In this document: piece by piece, positions 8,801-17,895 of the stretch
How positions within the stretch are numbered: position 1 is the stretch's first letter
How the letters are laid out: each line of letters begins with the position of its first letter
NCBI RefSeq assembly: GCF_036964665.1
Contig: NZ_JBAMDA010000001.1
Coordinates: forward strand, 1,891,001-1,955,000
DNA length: 64,000 nucleotides
Direction: 5' to 3'
From: Nitrobacter sp. NHB1
GTDB lineage: Bacteria > Pseudomonadota > Alphaproteobacteria > Rhizobiales > Xanthobacteraceae
The notes under the pieces: generated by a model
The model's database searches: none
The model's input: the letters and a program-made list of their open reading frames with translations, nothing else
Told to the model about the DNA's origin: nothing
Program-made: the position numbers and the translations under genes

Positions 8801-9742
8801 ATGACACAGGATCTCAACGACCTCTATTTCTTCGCCCAGGTGGTCGATCACGGCGGATTCGCCGCCGCCGCCCGCGCGCTGGGGATGCCGCGCTCGCGGC
8901 TGAGCCGCCGCATCGCGGTCTTGGAAGACAGGCTCGGGGTCCGGCTGATCCAGCGTTCGACCCGACGCTTCAGCGTCACCGAAATCGGGCAGGATTACTA
9001 TCGGCATTGCGTTGCCATGCTGGTGGAGGCCAACGCTGCGCAGGAACTGATCGAACGCTCGCGCAGCAAACCGCAAGGTATCGTGCGGGTGAGTTGCCCG
9101 CCGCCGCTGCTGTATTTTCAGGTCGGCGAGATGGTCGCCCGCTTCATGGCCGAGTGCCCGGACGTCGAGGTCCATCTGGACAGCACGCCGCGCCGGGTCG
9201 ACGTGATCGCTGAAGGCGTCGACATCGCGCTGCGCGTGCGTTTTCCGCCGCTGGAAGACAACGATCTGGTGATGCGGGTGCTGGCGGAAAGCACGCAGCG
9301 GCTGGTGGCAAGCCCGGCGCTGCTGAAGAGGCTGACCCGCCCGCCGGTTCCCGCCGATCTCGCCACGCTTCCCAGCATCGGCTGGGGGCCGCCACATCAG
9401 CGTCATGAATGGTGCCTCGACGGCCCCAATGAGGCCACCGCGCTGATCCCCTACGTGCCGCGCCTCATCACCGAGGACATGGTGGCGCTGCGCTTCGCGG
9501 CCTTGCGCGGCATCGGCGTCGGGCAGTTTCCGACCATGGTGGTGAAGACCGATCTCGACTCCGGCACGCTATTGGACGTGCTGCCGCAATGGAGTCCCCG
9601 CGCCGGCATCGTCCATGCGGTGTTCTCGTCACGGCGCGGGCTGTTGCCCTCGGTGCGGGCGCTGCTGGATTTTCTGGCTGCGGAGTTTGCCGCTTTGACG
9701 GAAACGAACAGCGGCGTTTCGCCAAGAAAGCAAATAAGGTAG
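8801..9742 (+). CDS. LysR-family transcriptional regulator
   Basis: A 313-residue LysR-type regulator. The N-terminal winged helix (about 1-60) reads DLNDLYFFAQVVDHGGFAAA...RSRLSRRIAVLEDRLG, followed by the periplasmic-binding-like effector domain. The form, including the RSTRRFSVTEIG wing, matches the subgroup that often regulates divergently transcribed pirin or quinone-related genes. The ATG at 8801 is selected because MTQDLNDLY is the normal family start; the open frame extends upstream without support. It probably controls the pirin gene and itself from the 115-base shared region. The effector is unknown. Confidence 0.9.
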   Translation: MTQDLNDLYFFAQVVDHGGFAAAARALGMPRSRLSRRIAVLEDRLGVRLIQRSTRRFSVTEIGQDYYRHCVAMLVEANAAQELIERSRSKPQGIVRVSCPPPLLYFQVGEMVARFMAECPDVEVHLDSTPRRVDVIAEGVDIALRVRFPPLEDNDLVMRVLAESTQRLVASPALLKRLTRPPVPADLATLPSIGWGPPHQRHEWCLDGPNEATALIPYVPRLITEDMVALRFAALRGIGVGQFPTMVVKTDLDSGTLLDVLPQWSPRAGIVHAVFSSRRGLLPSVRALLDFLAAEFAALTETNSGVSPRKQIR

Positions 9743-9782
9743 GTGATCCGCGCTACCGTCCCCGCCGCAACCGGACACTCCG

Positions 9783-10637
9783 ATGGCCCGCAGATTCCGC
9801 GCCGCTTATCAATCCGAACCGTTCTCCGCGCTCGCCACCTGGGCGCGGCGACTCGCGGTGTTCTCGGCGGTCGCGACGCTGGTATCCATTATGGTGGTCA
9901 GGTTCGGCTTCCTCGAAATGAAACCCGCGATGGCGACCTTCTTCGGCGCACTGGTTTGCGCCGGACTGTCCATCCTGGCGGCGTTCGCGGGCCTCGTGGC
10001 ACTCTGGCGGGACGGCTCGCGCGGCATAGGCCGTATCCTGACGGCATTGCTGCTGGACGTGCTGATCCTCGCCTACCCCGCGTACCTCGCCGTGCAGTAT
10101 CGCAAGCTGCCGCCGATCCACGATATCACCACCGATCCGATCAATCCGCCGCGGTTCGACACGCTGGCGCGGCTGCGCGGCGCCTACGGCGCCAACGCCG
10201 CTGTCTATGCCGGTCTTTATTCCGCCGAGCAGCAGCGCGCCGCCTATCCCCAGATCGAGCCGGTCGACCTCGACGTCTCGGCCCAACACGCCTTCGACAT
10301 CGTCCGGCGGCTTGTCGCCCGGCGCAAATGGCTGGTGATCGACGAGCGCGCGCCGCAGCCGCCGCGGCAGCCCGGCCATATCGAGGCGGTGGCGAAAACG
10401 CCCGTCATGGGATTCCGCGAGGACGTCGCAATCCGCATCGCGTCGGACGGCGACGGGTCACGCGTCGATATCCGCTCGTCGTCGCGTTATTTCGAACACG
10501 ATCTCGGCAGCAACGCCGCGCGCGTCAGCAGCCTGATCGACGACATCAACGCCGCCGCCGAAAACGTTGTCGAGAAGCCGGCGAAGGAGCCACGCGTGCC
10601 GGTCAAGTCTCCCGCCAAGAGCACGACCAAGCGATAA
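9783..10637 (+). CDS. DUF1499 membrane protein
   Basis: A 284-residue protein with three predicted transmembrane segments in the first 105 residues (around 22-42, 50-74 and 84-104), followed by a soluble DUF1499 domain. The domain is recognisable from NPPRFDTL, VDLDVSAQHAFDIVRRLV, FREDVAIRI and VDIRSSSRYFEHDLGSNAARV. The C-terminus is Lys/Pro-rich. DUF1499 proteins are conserved in proteobacteria and of unknown function. It follows the LysR gene by 40 bases in the same direction, so the two could be cotranscribed. Confidence 0.85.
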   Translation: MARRFRAAYQSEPFSALATWARRLAVFSAVATLVSIMVVRFGFLEMKPAMATFFGALVCAGLSILAAFAGLVALWRDGSRGIGRILTALLLDVLILAYPAYLAVQYRKLPPIHDITTDPINPPRFDTLARLRGAYGANAAVYAGLYSAEQQRAAYPQIEPVDLDVSAQHAFDIVRRLVARRKWLVIDERAPQPPRQPGHIEAVAKTPVMGFREDVAIRIASDGDGSRVDIRSSSRYFEHDLGSNAARVSSLIDDINAAAENVVEKPAKEPRVPVKSPAKSTTKR

Positions 10638-10649
10638 GGCTCACGCTTG

Positions 10650-10763
10650 AGCCGGATGAGGAAAAGTGTGGTGCGGTTTTCCGCCCGCATCCCGCTCTCA
10701 AATATTGGAATCGATCACGTTCGTGATTTTGGATCAATTCGATCCAAAATCATCGCGATCTAG
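10650..10763 (+). repeat. Bipartite palindromic repeat, family F, copy 1
   Basis: The first half is GATGAGGAAAAGTGTG with a GCGGTTTTCCGC segment and GCATCCCG. The second half is a perfect stem GATTTTGGATC (10725-10735) / GATCCAAAATC (10741-10751). The first half recurs in inverted orientation at about 36670-36713. The right end overlaps the 3' end of the neighbouring hydrolase gene and provides its last codons and stop. Confidence 0.75.
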
Positions 10764-11681
10764 CCGGTAGCGTCCGCCGATGACGGGATCGCCATCCGTG
10801 AGCACGAGGCCGCGCGCCACCAGGTCTTCCAGATGCGCGAGCACCGAATAGCCGGCGGCGCCGGACAACCGCGGATCGAGGCCGATATAGATGGCGCGGA
10901 CCAGGGTCGGGATATCGGCCTCGCCTTTCGTGAGCCGATGCAGGATCGACGCCTCGCGCGCTTTGCGATGTCGTGCGAGATACCGAACGAAACGCGGTCC
11001 ATCCCGGATCTCGGGGCCATGACCGGAGAAATACAAGTGCTCGTCGCGGTGCGAGAGCTTCTCGAGCGAGGCCATGTAGTCGATCATTGACCCGTCGGGC
11101 GGCGCAACGATCGAGGTCGACCAGCCCATGACATGGTCGCCGACGAAAAGAACGTTATGGTCCTTCCACGCAAAGACCATGTGGTTCGCGGTGTGCCCCG
11201 GTGTGGTCACGGCTTGCAGCGCCCAGCCGTCGCCGGTCACGACCTCGCCGTCGCGAAGCCGGACGTCCGGACGAAAATCGCGGTCGGCGCCGGATTCCGG
11301 ATTGTGCTTTTCGCTCTCAAAACGCTGGCGCGAGGCGCGATGCGGCCCCTCCGCATAAACAGGCGCGCCGGTGGCCGCCTTGATGCGCGCGGTATTCGGT
11401 GAATGATCCTTGTGGGTGTGGGTGACGAAGATGTGCGTCACGGTCTCGCCCCTCACCGCATCGAGCAGCGCCTTCGCATGGGCCTCGCTGTCCGGTCCGG
11501 GATCGATGATCGCGACCTTGCCGCGGCCAACGATGTAGCTCACGGTGCCGGTGAAGGTGAAGGGGCTCGGATTGTCGCACAGCACGCGGCGGACACCGGG
11601 CACGACCTCCTCGACGACGCCCGGTTTCAGCGGAAAGTCACGATTGAACGGGATATCGTCGTTATCGGAGGTGTCGGTCAT
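10734..11681 (-). CDS. Metallo-beta-lactamase-fold hydrolase (LACTB2-like)
   Basis: A 315-residue cytoplasmic MBL-fold hydrolase. The metal motif HTHKDH is at 88-93, with further ligands in TTPGHTANH, FVGDHVMGW and FSGHGPEI. The last ~70 residues form the winged-helix-like domain found in LACTB2-type proteins, several of which act on nucleic acids or thioesters; the substrate here is unknown. The ATG at 11681 (MTDTSDND) is chosen because the upstream extension reads through a palindromic repeat. The C-terminus (DRDDFGSN) and the stop codon are supplied by repeat family F, suggesting that the original end was replaced. Confidence 0.88.
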   Translation of the reverse strand: MTDTSDNDDIPFNRDFPLKPGVVEEVVPGVRRVLCDNPSPFTFTGTVSYIVGRGKVAIIDPGPDSEAHAKALLDAVRGETVTHIFVTHTHKDHSPNTARIKAATGAPVYAEGPHRASRQRFESEKHNPESGADRDFRPDVRLRDGEVVTGDGWALQAVTTPGHTANHMVFAWKDHNVLFVGDHVMGWSTSIVAPPDGSMIDYMASLEKLSHRDEHLYFSGHGPEIRDGPRFVRYLARHRKAREASILHRLTKGEADIPTLVRAIYIGLDPRLSGAAGYSVLAHLEDLVARGLVLTDGDPVIGGRYRLDRDDFGSN

Positions 11682-11737
11682 AACGGTTCCTAACTGGCGT
11701 CGGATGCACGCAAGCGTGGGACGCACCTCGCCCCGGT

Positions 11738-11833
11738 ATACCCCGCGAAAGCGGGGTATCCAGTGGTCGCCGGCTATTCGGGAAAGAACAAAGCGCTCTG
11801 GAATACTGGGTCGTCCGCCTTCGCGGGCGATGA
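11738..11833. repeat. Two-hairpin dispersed repeat, family D
   Basis: One stem is ATACCCCGC-GAAA-GCGGGGTAT (11738-11759). The second is TCGTCCGC and GCGGGCGA (11811-11830), and the two are joined by about 50 bases. The unit lies between the hydrolase gene and gcdH. A related short palindrome occurs at 2417. Confidence 0.7.
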
Positions 11834-11877
11834 CAGGTGTAGGTGTCGGCACGTCCGCATTTCCGAAGAAAGCGTCC

Positions 11878-13092
11878 TTACGAAAACGCCTGGATGCCGG
11901 TGATGGCGCGGCCGAGGATCAGCGCATGGACGTCGTGGGTGCCCTCATAGGTATTGACAGTCTCAAGATTGGCGGCGTGGCGCATCACGTGATAATCGAT
12001 CTGGATGCCGTTGCCGCCGTGCATATCGCGCGCCATCCGCGCGATATCGAGCGCCTTGCCGCAATTGTTGCGTTTGACGATAGAGATCATCTCCGGCGCC
12101 ATCTTGCCCTCGTCCATCAGCCGGCCGACACGCAGGCTGCCCTGAAGCCCGAGCGCGATGTCGGTCTGCATGTCCGCCAGTTTCTTCTGCACCAGTTGCG
12201 TCGCCGCCAGCGGACGGCCGAACTGCTTTCGCTCGAGCACGTATTTCCGCGCGCGATGCATACAGTCTTCCGCCGCGCCCATAACGCCCCATGAGATGCC
12301 GTAGCGCGCGCGGTTCAGGCAGCCGAATGGACCTTTCAGTCCGGACACGTTCGGCAGCAGGTTCTCTTCCGGCACCACCACGCCATCCATCACGATCTCG
12401 CCGGTGCACGACGCCCGCAAGCTGAGCTTGCCGCCGATCTTCGGGGCGGATAGGCCCTTCATGCCCTTCTCCAGCACGAAACCACGGATCTGATTATCGT
12501 GCGCCGCCGACCTGGCCCATACGACGAACAGGTCCGCGATCGGCGCGTTGGAAATCCACGTCTTCGAGCCGGTCAGCCGGTAGCCGTCCGACACCTTCTC
12601 GGCACGGGTTTTCATGCCGCCGGGATCGGAACCGGCATCCGGCTCGGTCAGGCCAAAACAGCCGACCCATTCGCCGGTCGCGAGCCTGGGCAGGTATTTC
12701 TTGCGCTGGCTCTCGTCGCCATAGGCATAGATCGGATACATCACCAGCGACGACTGCACCGAATTCATCGAGCGGTAGCCCGAGTCCACACGCTCGATCT
12801 CCCGCGCGACGAGGCCATAGGCAACGTAGCTGGCATTGGCGCAACCATATTCCTCCGGCAGAGTGATGCCGTTCAGGCCAAGCTCGCCCATCTCGTTGAA
12901 GATCTCGCGGTCGGTCTTCTCTTCCAGATAGGCCTTGACGATGCGCGGCAGCAGCTTGTCCTGCGCGTAGGCGCGCGCGGTGTCGCGGATCATGCGTTCG
13001 TCTTCGGTCAACTGATCGTCCAGCCCGAACGGATCGTCCCACTGGAAACTGACCGGCACGGGTTGGTCCTTGCTTTGCGGACGAACACTCAT
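11878..13092 (-). CDS. gcdH: Glutaryl-CoA dehydrogenase
   Basis: FAD-dependent acyl-CoA dehydrogenase that converts glutaryl-CoA to crotonyl-CoA with decarboxylation, in lysine/tryptophan and aromatic-acid breakdown. The 404 residues match the family. Typical blocks are [27 protein letters not shown] (FAD binding), [18 protein letters not shown], and the C-terminal [20 protein letters not shown], where the Glu (about 383) is the catalytic base. The combination of YEGTHDVH with GYRSMNSVQ points to glutaryl-CoA rather than generic acyl-CoA dehydrogenase. AAAGGA precedes the ATG. It is monocistronic. Confidence 0.93.
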   Translation of the reverse strand: MSVRPQSKDQPVPVSFQWDDPFGLDDQLTEDERMIRDTARAYAQDKLLPRIVKAYLEEKTDREIFNEMGELGLNGITLPEEYGCANASYVAYGLVAREIERVDSGYRSMNSVQSSLVMYPIYAYGDESQRKKYLPRLATGEWVGCFGLTEPDAGSDPGGMKTRAEKVSDGYRLTGSKTWISNAPIADLFVVWARSAAHDNQIRGFVLEKGMKGLSAPKIGGKLSLRASCTGEIVMDGVVVPEENLLPNVSGLKGPFGCLNRARYGISWGVMGAAEDCMHRARKYVLERKQFGRPLAATQLVQKKLADMQTDIALGLQGSLRVGRLMDEGKMAPEMISIVKRNNCGKALDIARMARDMHGGNGIQIDYHVMRHAANLETVNTYEGTHDVHALILGRAITGIQAFS

Positions 13093-13240
13093 GACAATCC
13101 TTTCACACCACCCCGGATACCGCTATCGGCAAAATCGGACCGCTCCCAGTATACAGATAATTCGACGACAGAACCAATGTCATTCCGGAACGCGCGCGCG
13201 ACCGCGCATGAGCGCTCATGCCCGCAAATGACAACGACCG

Positions 13241-14317
13241 TCAGATCTCGAGATACTCGTTCGAAACGATCTCGATGCCGAAACCGGAGAGGCCCTTGTA
13301 GTCGTACGCCGACGACGTCAGATGCCGTATCGACGTCACGCCGAGATCGCGCAGGATCTGCGCGCCGACGCCGACCTCGCGCCACTGCCTGTTGCGATCG
13401 GCTTCCGCCGATTTGTGTTCGGGGAGCGGCGCCACCGGCACCCCAGCAGCGCCGTCTCGCAGATACACCAGCACGCCGCTGCCGGCCTTCTTGAAATGCT
13501 CGAGCACGACCTCCATGCGCCGCGGCCCGGCGAAGATATCGCGCACGATATTTGGCTTGTGGAAACGGGTCAGAACATTCTTTCCATCCCCGATGCCGGC
13601 GTAGACGAACGCGACATGGGCCATGGAATCGAACGGCGAACGGTAGGCGTAGCCCTGCAGCGGCCCGATCGGGCTGTCGATCGTAAACTCCGAGACCCGC
13701 TCGATCAGCTTCTCTCGCGCCTGACGATACGCGATGATGTCGGCGATGGTGACATGCTTGAGGCTGTGCGCGGCAACGAACCGCGCAACCTGCTCGCCTT
13801 TCATCACCGTGCCGTCGTCGTTCATCAACTCGCTGATGACACCGACCGGCGGCAGGCCGGCCAGCTTGCAGAGATCGACCGCCGCCTCGGTATGGCCCGC
13901 GCGCAGCAGGACACCGCCGTTGCGCGCGATCAGCGGGAAGATGTGACCGGGCCGGGCAAAGTCGCTGGCGCCGGCGTTGGGATTGGCGAGCGCCCGGCAA
14001 CAGGAGGCACGCTCTTCGGCCGAAATGCCGGTGCCGCCATCGGGCTTGTAATCGATCGAGACGGTGAAAGCCGTGGTATGATTGGACTCGTTATGCGCGA
14101 CCATCGGATCAAGCCGCAGCCGTTGCGCCTCCTCCGTCGTGATCGGTGCGCAAACTATGCCGGAGGTGTGCCGTATGATGAACGCCATCTTCTCCGCGGT
14201 GCAGAGCGATGCCGCGACGATTAGATCGCCCTCGCCCTCGCGGTCGTCATCGTCGGTGACGGCGACGATTTCGCCGTTGGCAAAAGCCTCCAGCACTTCC
14301 GGAATTGGATGGGACAT
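13241..14317 (-). CDS. ribB: 3,4-dihydroxy-2-butanone 4-phosphate synthase with degenerate GTP cyclohydrolase II-like domain
   Basis: Makes 3,4-dihydroxy-2-butanone 4-phosphate and formate from ribulose 5-phosphate for riboflavin synthesis. The N-terminal ~205 residues are RibB: VTDDDDREGEGDLI (20-33) holds the metal and substrate acids, and RAGHTEAAVDLCKLAG is the second signature. The C-terminal ~150 residues follow the RibA fold but lack the zinc-binding cysteine motif, having HKPNIVRDIFAG where active enzymes have the Cys-x-x-Cys-like set. This half is therefore probably not a GTP cyclohydrolase. The ATG at 14317 (MSHPIPEVLEAF) is the normal start. No FMN riboswitch is recognisable upstream; a family A repeat lies there. 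Confidence 0.92.
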   Translation of the reverse strand: MSHPIPEVLEAFANGEIVAVTDDDDREGEGDLIVAASLCTAEKMAFIIRHTSGIVCAPITTEEAQRLRLDPMVAHNESNHTTAFTVSIDYKPDGGTGISAEERASCCRALANPNAGASDFARPGHIFPLIARNGGVLLRAGHTEAAVDLCKLAGLPPVGVISELMNDDGTVMKGEQVARFVAAHSLKHVTIADIIAYRQAREKLIERVSEFTIDSPIGPLQGYAYRSPFDSMAHVAFVYAGIGDGKNVLTRFHKPNIVRDIFAGPRRMEVVLEHFKKAGSGVLVYLRDGAAGVPVAPLPEHKSAEADRNRQWREVGVGAQILRDLGVTSIRHLTSSAYDYKGLSGFGIEIVSNEYLEI

Positions 14318-14356
14318 GGCCTGCACTTTCCCGTTTGACGGACGTTCGTATGACCT

Positions 14357-14470
14357 AGAGCATTTTCCGGCTAAGTGGAATCCGGTTAGCCGTAAGAAAA
14401 TGCTCTCAATCAATAATGTGCGCGTATTCCGATCGCAAAACCGGTACCCACTTTTGCGGAAATACGCGCA
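14357..14470. repeat. Bipartite palindromic repeat, family A, copy 1
   Basis: Hairpin one is AGAGCATTTTC / GAAAATGCTCT enclosing a CGGCTAAG...TTAGCCG stem. Hairpin two is GCGCGTATTCC / GGAAATACGCGC enclosing CGCAAAACCGG...CCACTTTTGCG. A closely matching copy lies at 52645. Confidence 0.85.
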
Positions 14471-14567
14471 GAGCGGGCAGTGTTGCAACTATATCGGTCC
14501 ACATGGGTATGTGAGGAAAGGCGAGCCGCGGCGCGCTCCTCGCCCACCGTCGCGGAGACTCACTGCC

Positions 14568-16313
14568 CTACGGCAGCACCTCCCGGCGCTCGCTTAGAAG
14601 CGCATCGGATTCGGCACGCTTGTCGGCCAGCAGCCCGTTATCGGCGGCCTCGATCGCCGCGAACAGCTCGTGCGCGTCGGTCAGCCGCGTCACCGTCACG
14701 TAATCCGCGCCGGCGGCATACTGATCCCCGACGTCCGACAGCAGGTCCGCCGTCGAGATGATCTTTGCGGTCGGGTTGAGCGAGCGGACGTGGCGAACGA
14801 GCTTTTCGTTATTGGCGCCCTTAAGCAGCGAATCCGGCACGCTCAGAATGATGATCTCGGCGCTGCCGACCCCGGCATGAAGCAGCGTATCCACGTTGCT
14901 GATGTCGCCATAGGTGACGTGGAGACCGCGGGCAACGAGCGTGCTGAACACCACCGGGTTGAAGTCGACCACGGCGATCTGGTCCAGCAGCGACTCGTCC
15001 CGGCGTTCGATCTCGCTCAGCAGCGCGCTGGCGGCACGGAAGAATCCAAGAATGACGATGCGCCGCGGTTCGCCATGGCCGTCCTCGCCGTGTCCTCCCG
15101 CACTATATCCGCCCTCCCCGGCTTCGGTGCGGTCGAGGTCCCGAAGGCCGAGCCGCTTCAGGAACCTGATGCCCAGCCGCGAAAGCTGATCGCTGCGCCC
15201 GATCGCGAACGTACTCAGCACCGCCAGCACCACGAACGCGAACGACGCGGCGCTCGCGGTCTGAGTCTTGATGTGCCCCGCAACCACGCCGGTCTGGATC
15301 ACGACCAGCGAAAACTCGCTGATCTGCGCCAGATTGATCGCCGGCAGCAGGCTGGCGCGCAGTCCCTGCTTCATCAGATACAGCGGCAAAAACGTCGTGA
15401 CAACGCGACTCGCCACCGTGAAGGCCGCGATCATCAGCGCGAGCCCGATCACCGAACCGTTCGGGATCGGAATGGTCATGCCCAGCGCGACGAAGAACAG
15501 CGTGATGAAAAAGTCCCGCAGCGTCGTCACCTTGGCGGTGACATCGAGCGCGTAAGGAAAGGTCGAGAGCGACACACCGGCCACCAGCGAGCCCATTTCG
15601 CGGGACAGGTGCAACCGTTCGGCGATCTCGCCGATCAGAAAGCACCACGCCAGCGCGCCGAGCAGCACCAGCTCCGGGCGGCGAGCGATCTGGTGAAACA
15701 GATAAGGCAGCACGTAGCGGCTGAGGATCAGCGCGGTCGCCACCAGCGCGCCGACCCGCGCGATCGAGAGCAGGATGATGGACATCTGAAGATTGTCGAG
15801 ACTGGGCTGCACCGCCAGGAACAGGATCGCGAAGATATCCTGCAACACCAGCACGCCGAGCGTGATGCGGCCCGGCAGGGTATCGAGTTCGCGCTTCTCG
15901 TAAAGGACCTTGACGATGATGACCGTGCTCGACAGCGCGCAGGCGACGCAGAGATACAGCGCATCGAAACCGCCGTGGCCCATGCCAAGCCCGATTGCCA
16001 TGAAGAACAGCACGCCGAGGATGCAGCCGCCGAGGAGTTGGCCGCCGGCTGCGACCACGATCACCCGCCCGGCGCGCACGATCTTCTTCAGGTCGATTTC
16101 CAGGCCGATCATGAAAAGCATGAAGATCAGGCCGAGTTCGGAGATGGTCTGGATCGATTCCTGCGACTTGACCCATCCCATTCCGAACGGGCCGATGAAA
16201 AACCCGGCCAGCAGATAGGCCAGAATCAACGGCTGTCGGGAAAAATGCGCGACCAGCCCGAGGCCCCAGGCAAACAGGATGGAAAGCGTGATATCGCCGA
16301 TAAGTTCGTGCAT
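14568..16313 (-). CDS. Kef/YbaL-type cation:proton antiporter (CPA2) with TrkA-N domain
   Basis: A 581-residue inner-membrane monovalent cation/H+ antiporter of the CPA2 family. The first ~385 residues are hydrophobic with about 12 membrane segments and the family motif MIGLEIDLKKIVRAGR (about 72-87). After a Gly/His-rich linker, an NAD-binding RCK/TrkA-N domain (about 415-535) begins IVILGFFRAASALLSEI and has the acidic VVDFNPV at the second strand. The YbaL branch is favoured over KefB/C because the usual glutathione-dependent efflux ancillary gene is absent. Role: potassium or sodium efflux and pH control, inferred from family. It ends just before the family A repeat. Confidence 0.88.
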   Translation of the reverse strand: MHELIGDITLSILFAWGLGLVAHFSRQPLILAYLLAGFFIGPFGMGWVKSQESIQTISELGLIFMLFMIGLEIDLKKIVRAGRVIVVAAGGQLLGGCILGVLFFMAIGLGMGHGGFDALYLCVACALSSTVIIVKVLYEKRELDTLPGRITLGVLVLQDIFAILFLAVQPSLDNLQMSIILLSIARVGALVATALILSRYVLPYLFHQIARRPELVLLGALAWCFLIGEIAERLHLSREMGSLVAGVSLSTFPYALDVTAKVTTLRDFFITLFFVALGMTIPIPNGSVIGLALMIAAFTVASRVVTTFLPLYLMKQGLRASLLPAINLAQISEFSLVVIQTGVVAGHIKTQTASAASFAFVVLAVLSTFAIGRSDQLSRLGIRFLKRLGLRDLDRTEAGEGGYSAGGHGEDGHGEPRRIVILGFFRAASALLSEIERRDESLLDQIAVVDFNPVVFSTLVARGLHVTYGDISNVDTLLHAGVGSAEIIILSVPDSLLKGANNEKLVRHVRSLNPTAKIISTADLLSDVGDQYAAGADYVTVTRLTDAHELFAAIEAADNGLLADKRAESDALLSERREVLP

Positions 16314-16317
16314 GCCC

Positions 16318-16612
16318 CTCAGCCAGTCGGCAGGATTTCCGGACGCTCAGGCTAAGGATACGCGGTTACCGCCGGCTTCGTCGATGCCCGGCGCGCCCGC
16401 TTTTTCGCGCAAATTCGGGACAACCCTGCCCTTCCCGGGAAGCTCACCGGCAACAGGCAGCCCGCGGCACTCAGGTGGAGAACCGCAGCCCCTTGCCGAG
16501 ATCCTTGCCGTCGCGCTTGAGGACGGCGCCAGCATCGAGATTGAGTTCGAAAGGCATCAGGATGGCGCCCTCGATCTTGCCGTTGCCGGCAGCTCAATGG
16601 CGTCGAGGTTGG
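16318..16612 (-). pseudogene. Relic of an invasion-associated locus B (IalB) family gene
   Basis: Reading this stretch on the minus strand across frames gives the C-terminal half of an IalB-type exported protein. One frame reads KIEGAILMPFELNLDAG, DGKDLGKGLRFST, then a stop. The next frame gives AAGCLLPVSFPG. A third gives LREKAGAPGIDEAGGNRVSLA, then SLSV in yet another. IalB proteins carry this order: EG-LPFGL-LD-GV, GKGLRFSTC, GCLVPVSF, then VSLKGF. At least three frame changes are needed and the N-terminal half is missing, so it is not a working gene. It sits directly between tonB and the Kef-type gene, starting a few bases after the tonB stop. Confidence 0.7.
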
Positions 16613-16618
16613 CCGACG

Positions 16619-17434
16619 TCATCGTGTAAATCTGATCGGAACGGCGAGTGTGATCGAACGACCTCCGACATTCGGCGGCGGCGCGGGAACTGGGCTGGCG
16701 CGTCGCGGCAGGGACACCGATTCCGCGTCGAGCGAAGCGTCCCCGGACGAACGAACCAGGCGCGAGGAGAGGACGCGGCCCGAGCGGTCTATCGTGAATA
16801 CGACCGTCGCAACGCCGGTCCCTGCGCCGGGCGGGAAGCGCTTGTGGCGGTTGAGATGGGCCATCAACGCGCCGCGCCAGGATGCCCGCGACATCGACGA
16901 CGACAGCCCTTCGGCCGACGCGGCGGCACGGTCCGCGCGCTGCGCCTGCGAACTGGGCGGCGCGGTGGTGCGCGGGGCCTTCTTCTGCTTTTTCTTCTTC
17001 GGTTTCGGCTTCGGCTTCGGCTTCGGCCGCTCGGCCTTCGGCGGCAACACCACCTCCGCCTTCTCCATCTTCGGCGGTTCCGGCGGCTTGATCTCGGTTT
17101 CCACCGGCGTCTTCAACTCAGGTTGCGGCTCGACCTTCTCCTCGACCGGCTTCTCCGGTTGTGGCTCCGGCCGATCCTCGGCCTCCTCCATCTGCGGTCC
17201 CGGCGCCACATCCTGCTGCGGCACCTCGGGGGCGACGGCGAGCGGCGCCAGTTCCATCATGATGGCGGCCGGCGGATCGCCCGGCGGCTCGGCCGCCGCC
17301 GGCCGGTTCAGCGCCAGCCATATCCCGCCGGCGTGCAACCCAATCACGGCGAGCCCGGCCACCGTCCAGCGCAACGCGGACAGCAAGGTCACTTCGCTGC
17401 CGGTCCGGCCGTCGGGGTCGCGCCAGTCGATCAT
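16619..17434 (-). CDS. tonB: TonB energy-transducing protein
   Basis: A 271-residue TonB. It is anchored in the inner membrane by one segment (about 20-42, with the H-containing LHAGGIW typical of TonB) and spans the periplasm by a long Pro/Glu/Lys-rich region (about 48-150; PEPQPEKPVEEK, then KPKPKPKPKKKKQKK). The C-terminal domain binds TonB boxes of outer-membrane receptors: SWRGALMAHLNRHKRFPPGA, VVFTIDRSGRVLSSRLVRSSG, and a final ITLAVPIRFTR strand. Its ATG overlaps the exbD stop (ATGA). Together with ExbB/ExbD it harnesses proton-motive force for the receptor encoded divergently at 19201. Confidence 0.93.
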   Translation of the reverse strand: MIDWRDPDGRTGSEVTLLSALRWTVAGLAVIGLHAGGIWLALNRPAAAEPPGDPPAAIMMELAPLAVAPEVPQQDVAPGPQMEEAEDRPEPQPEKPVEEKVEPQPELKTPVETEIKPPEPPKMEKAEVVLPPKAERPKPKPKPKPKKKKQKKAPRTTAPPSSQAQRADRAAASAEGLSSSMSRASWRGALMAHLNRHKRFPPGAGTGVATVVFTIDRSGRVLSSRLVRSSGDASLDAESVSLPRRASPVPAPPPNVGGRSITLAVPIRFTR

Positions 17435-17889
17435 GGCTGTGTCGCCGCCACCGGCGCTGCCGCCGCCTGCCCGGTGTCCTCAAGTCCGACCAGCGCGATC
17501 TTGAGATAGCCGGCGTCGCGCAACAGGTTCATCACCTTCATCAACTCGTTGTAGGCCACCGACCCGTCGGCGCGCAGGAACACCCGTTGCTCGCGGTCGT
17601 TGTCGGTCTGTTGATCCAGCGTCGCCTGAAGCGCGCTGCGCGGCACATCCTCATTGCCGAGCGCCAGCGTCAGGTCGGACTTCACCGTCAGGAACACCGG
17701 CTTGTCCGGGCGCGGCTGCGGCTGGGCGTTGGACACCGGCAAATCCACCGCCACGTCCACCGTCGACAGCGGCGCCGCCACCATGAAGATGATGAGCAGC
17801 ACCAGCATCACGTCGATGAACGGCGTGACGTTGATCTCGCTGAGTTCGTCGATGCCGCCGTCGTGCGGGTCCTTGAGCGATACGGCCAT
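17431..17889 (-). CDS. exbD: ExbD biopolymer transport protein
   Basis: A 152-residue partner of ExbB in the proton-driven TonB motor. One N-terminal transmembrane helix (about 24-44) carries the essential membrane aspartate in VTPFIDVMLVLLIIFM (about Asp26). It is followed by the periplasmic domain with LPVSNAQ, VFLTVKSDLTLALGNE and VFLRADGSVAYNELMKVMNLL. The C-terminus is Ala/Pro-rich. Overlaps with tonB (ATGA) and lies 6 bases after exbB, giving a tight exbB-exbD-tonB operon. Confidence 0.95.
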   Translation of the reverse strand: MAVSLKDPHDGGIDELSEINVTPFIDVMLVLLIIFMVAAPLSTVDVAVDLPVSNAQPQPRPDKPVFLTVKSDLTLALGNEDVPRSALQATLDQQTDNDREQRVFLRADGSVAYNELMKVMNLLRDAGYLKIALVGLEDTGQAAAAPVAATQP

Positions 17890-17895
17890 GGCGGC

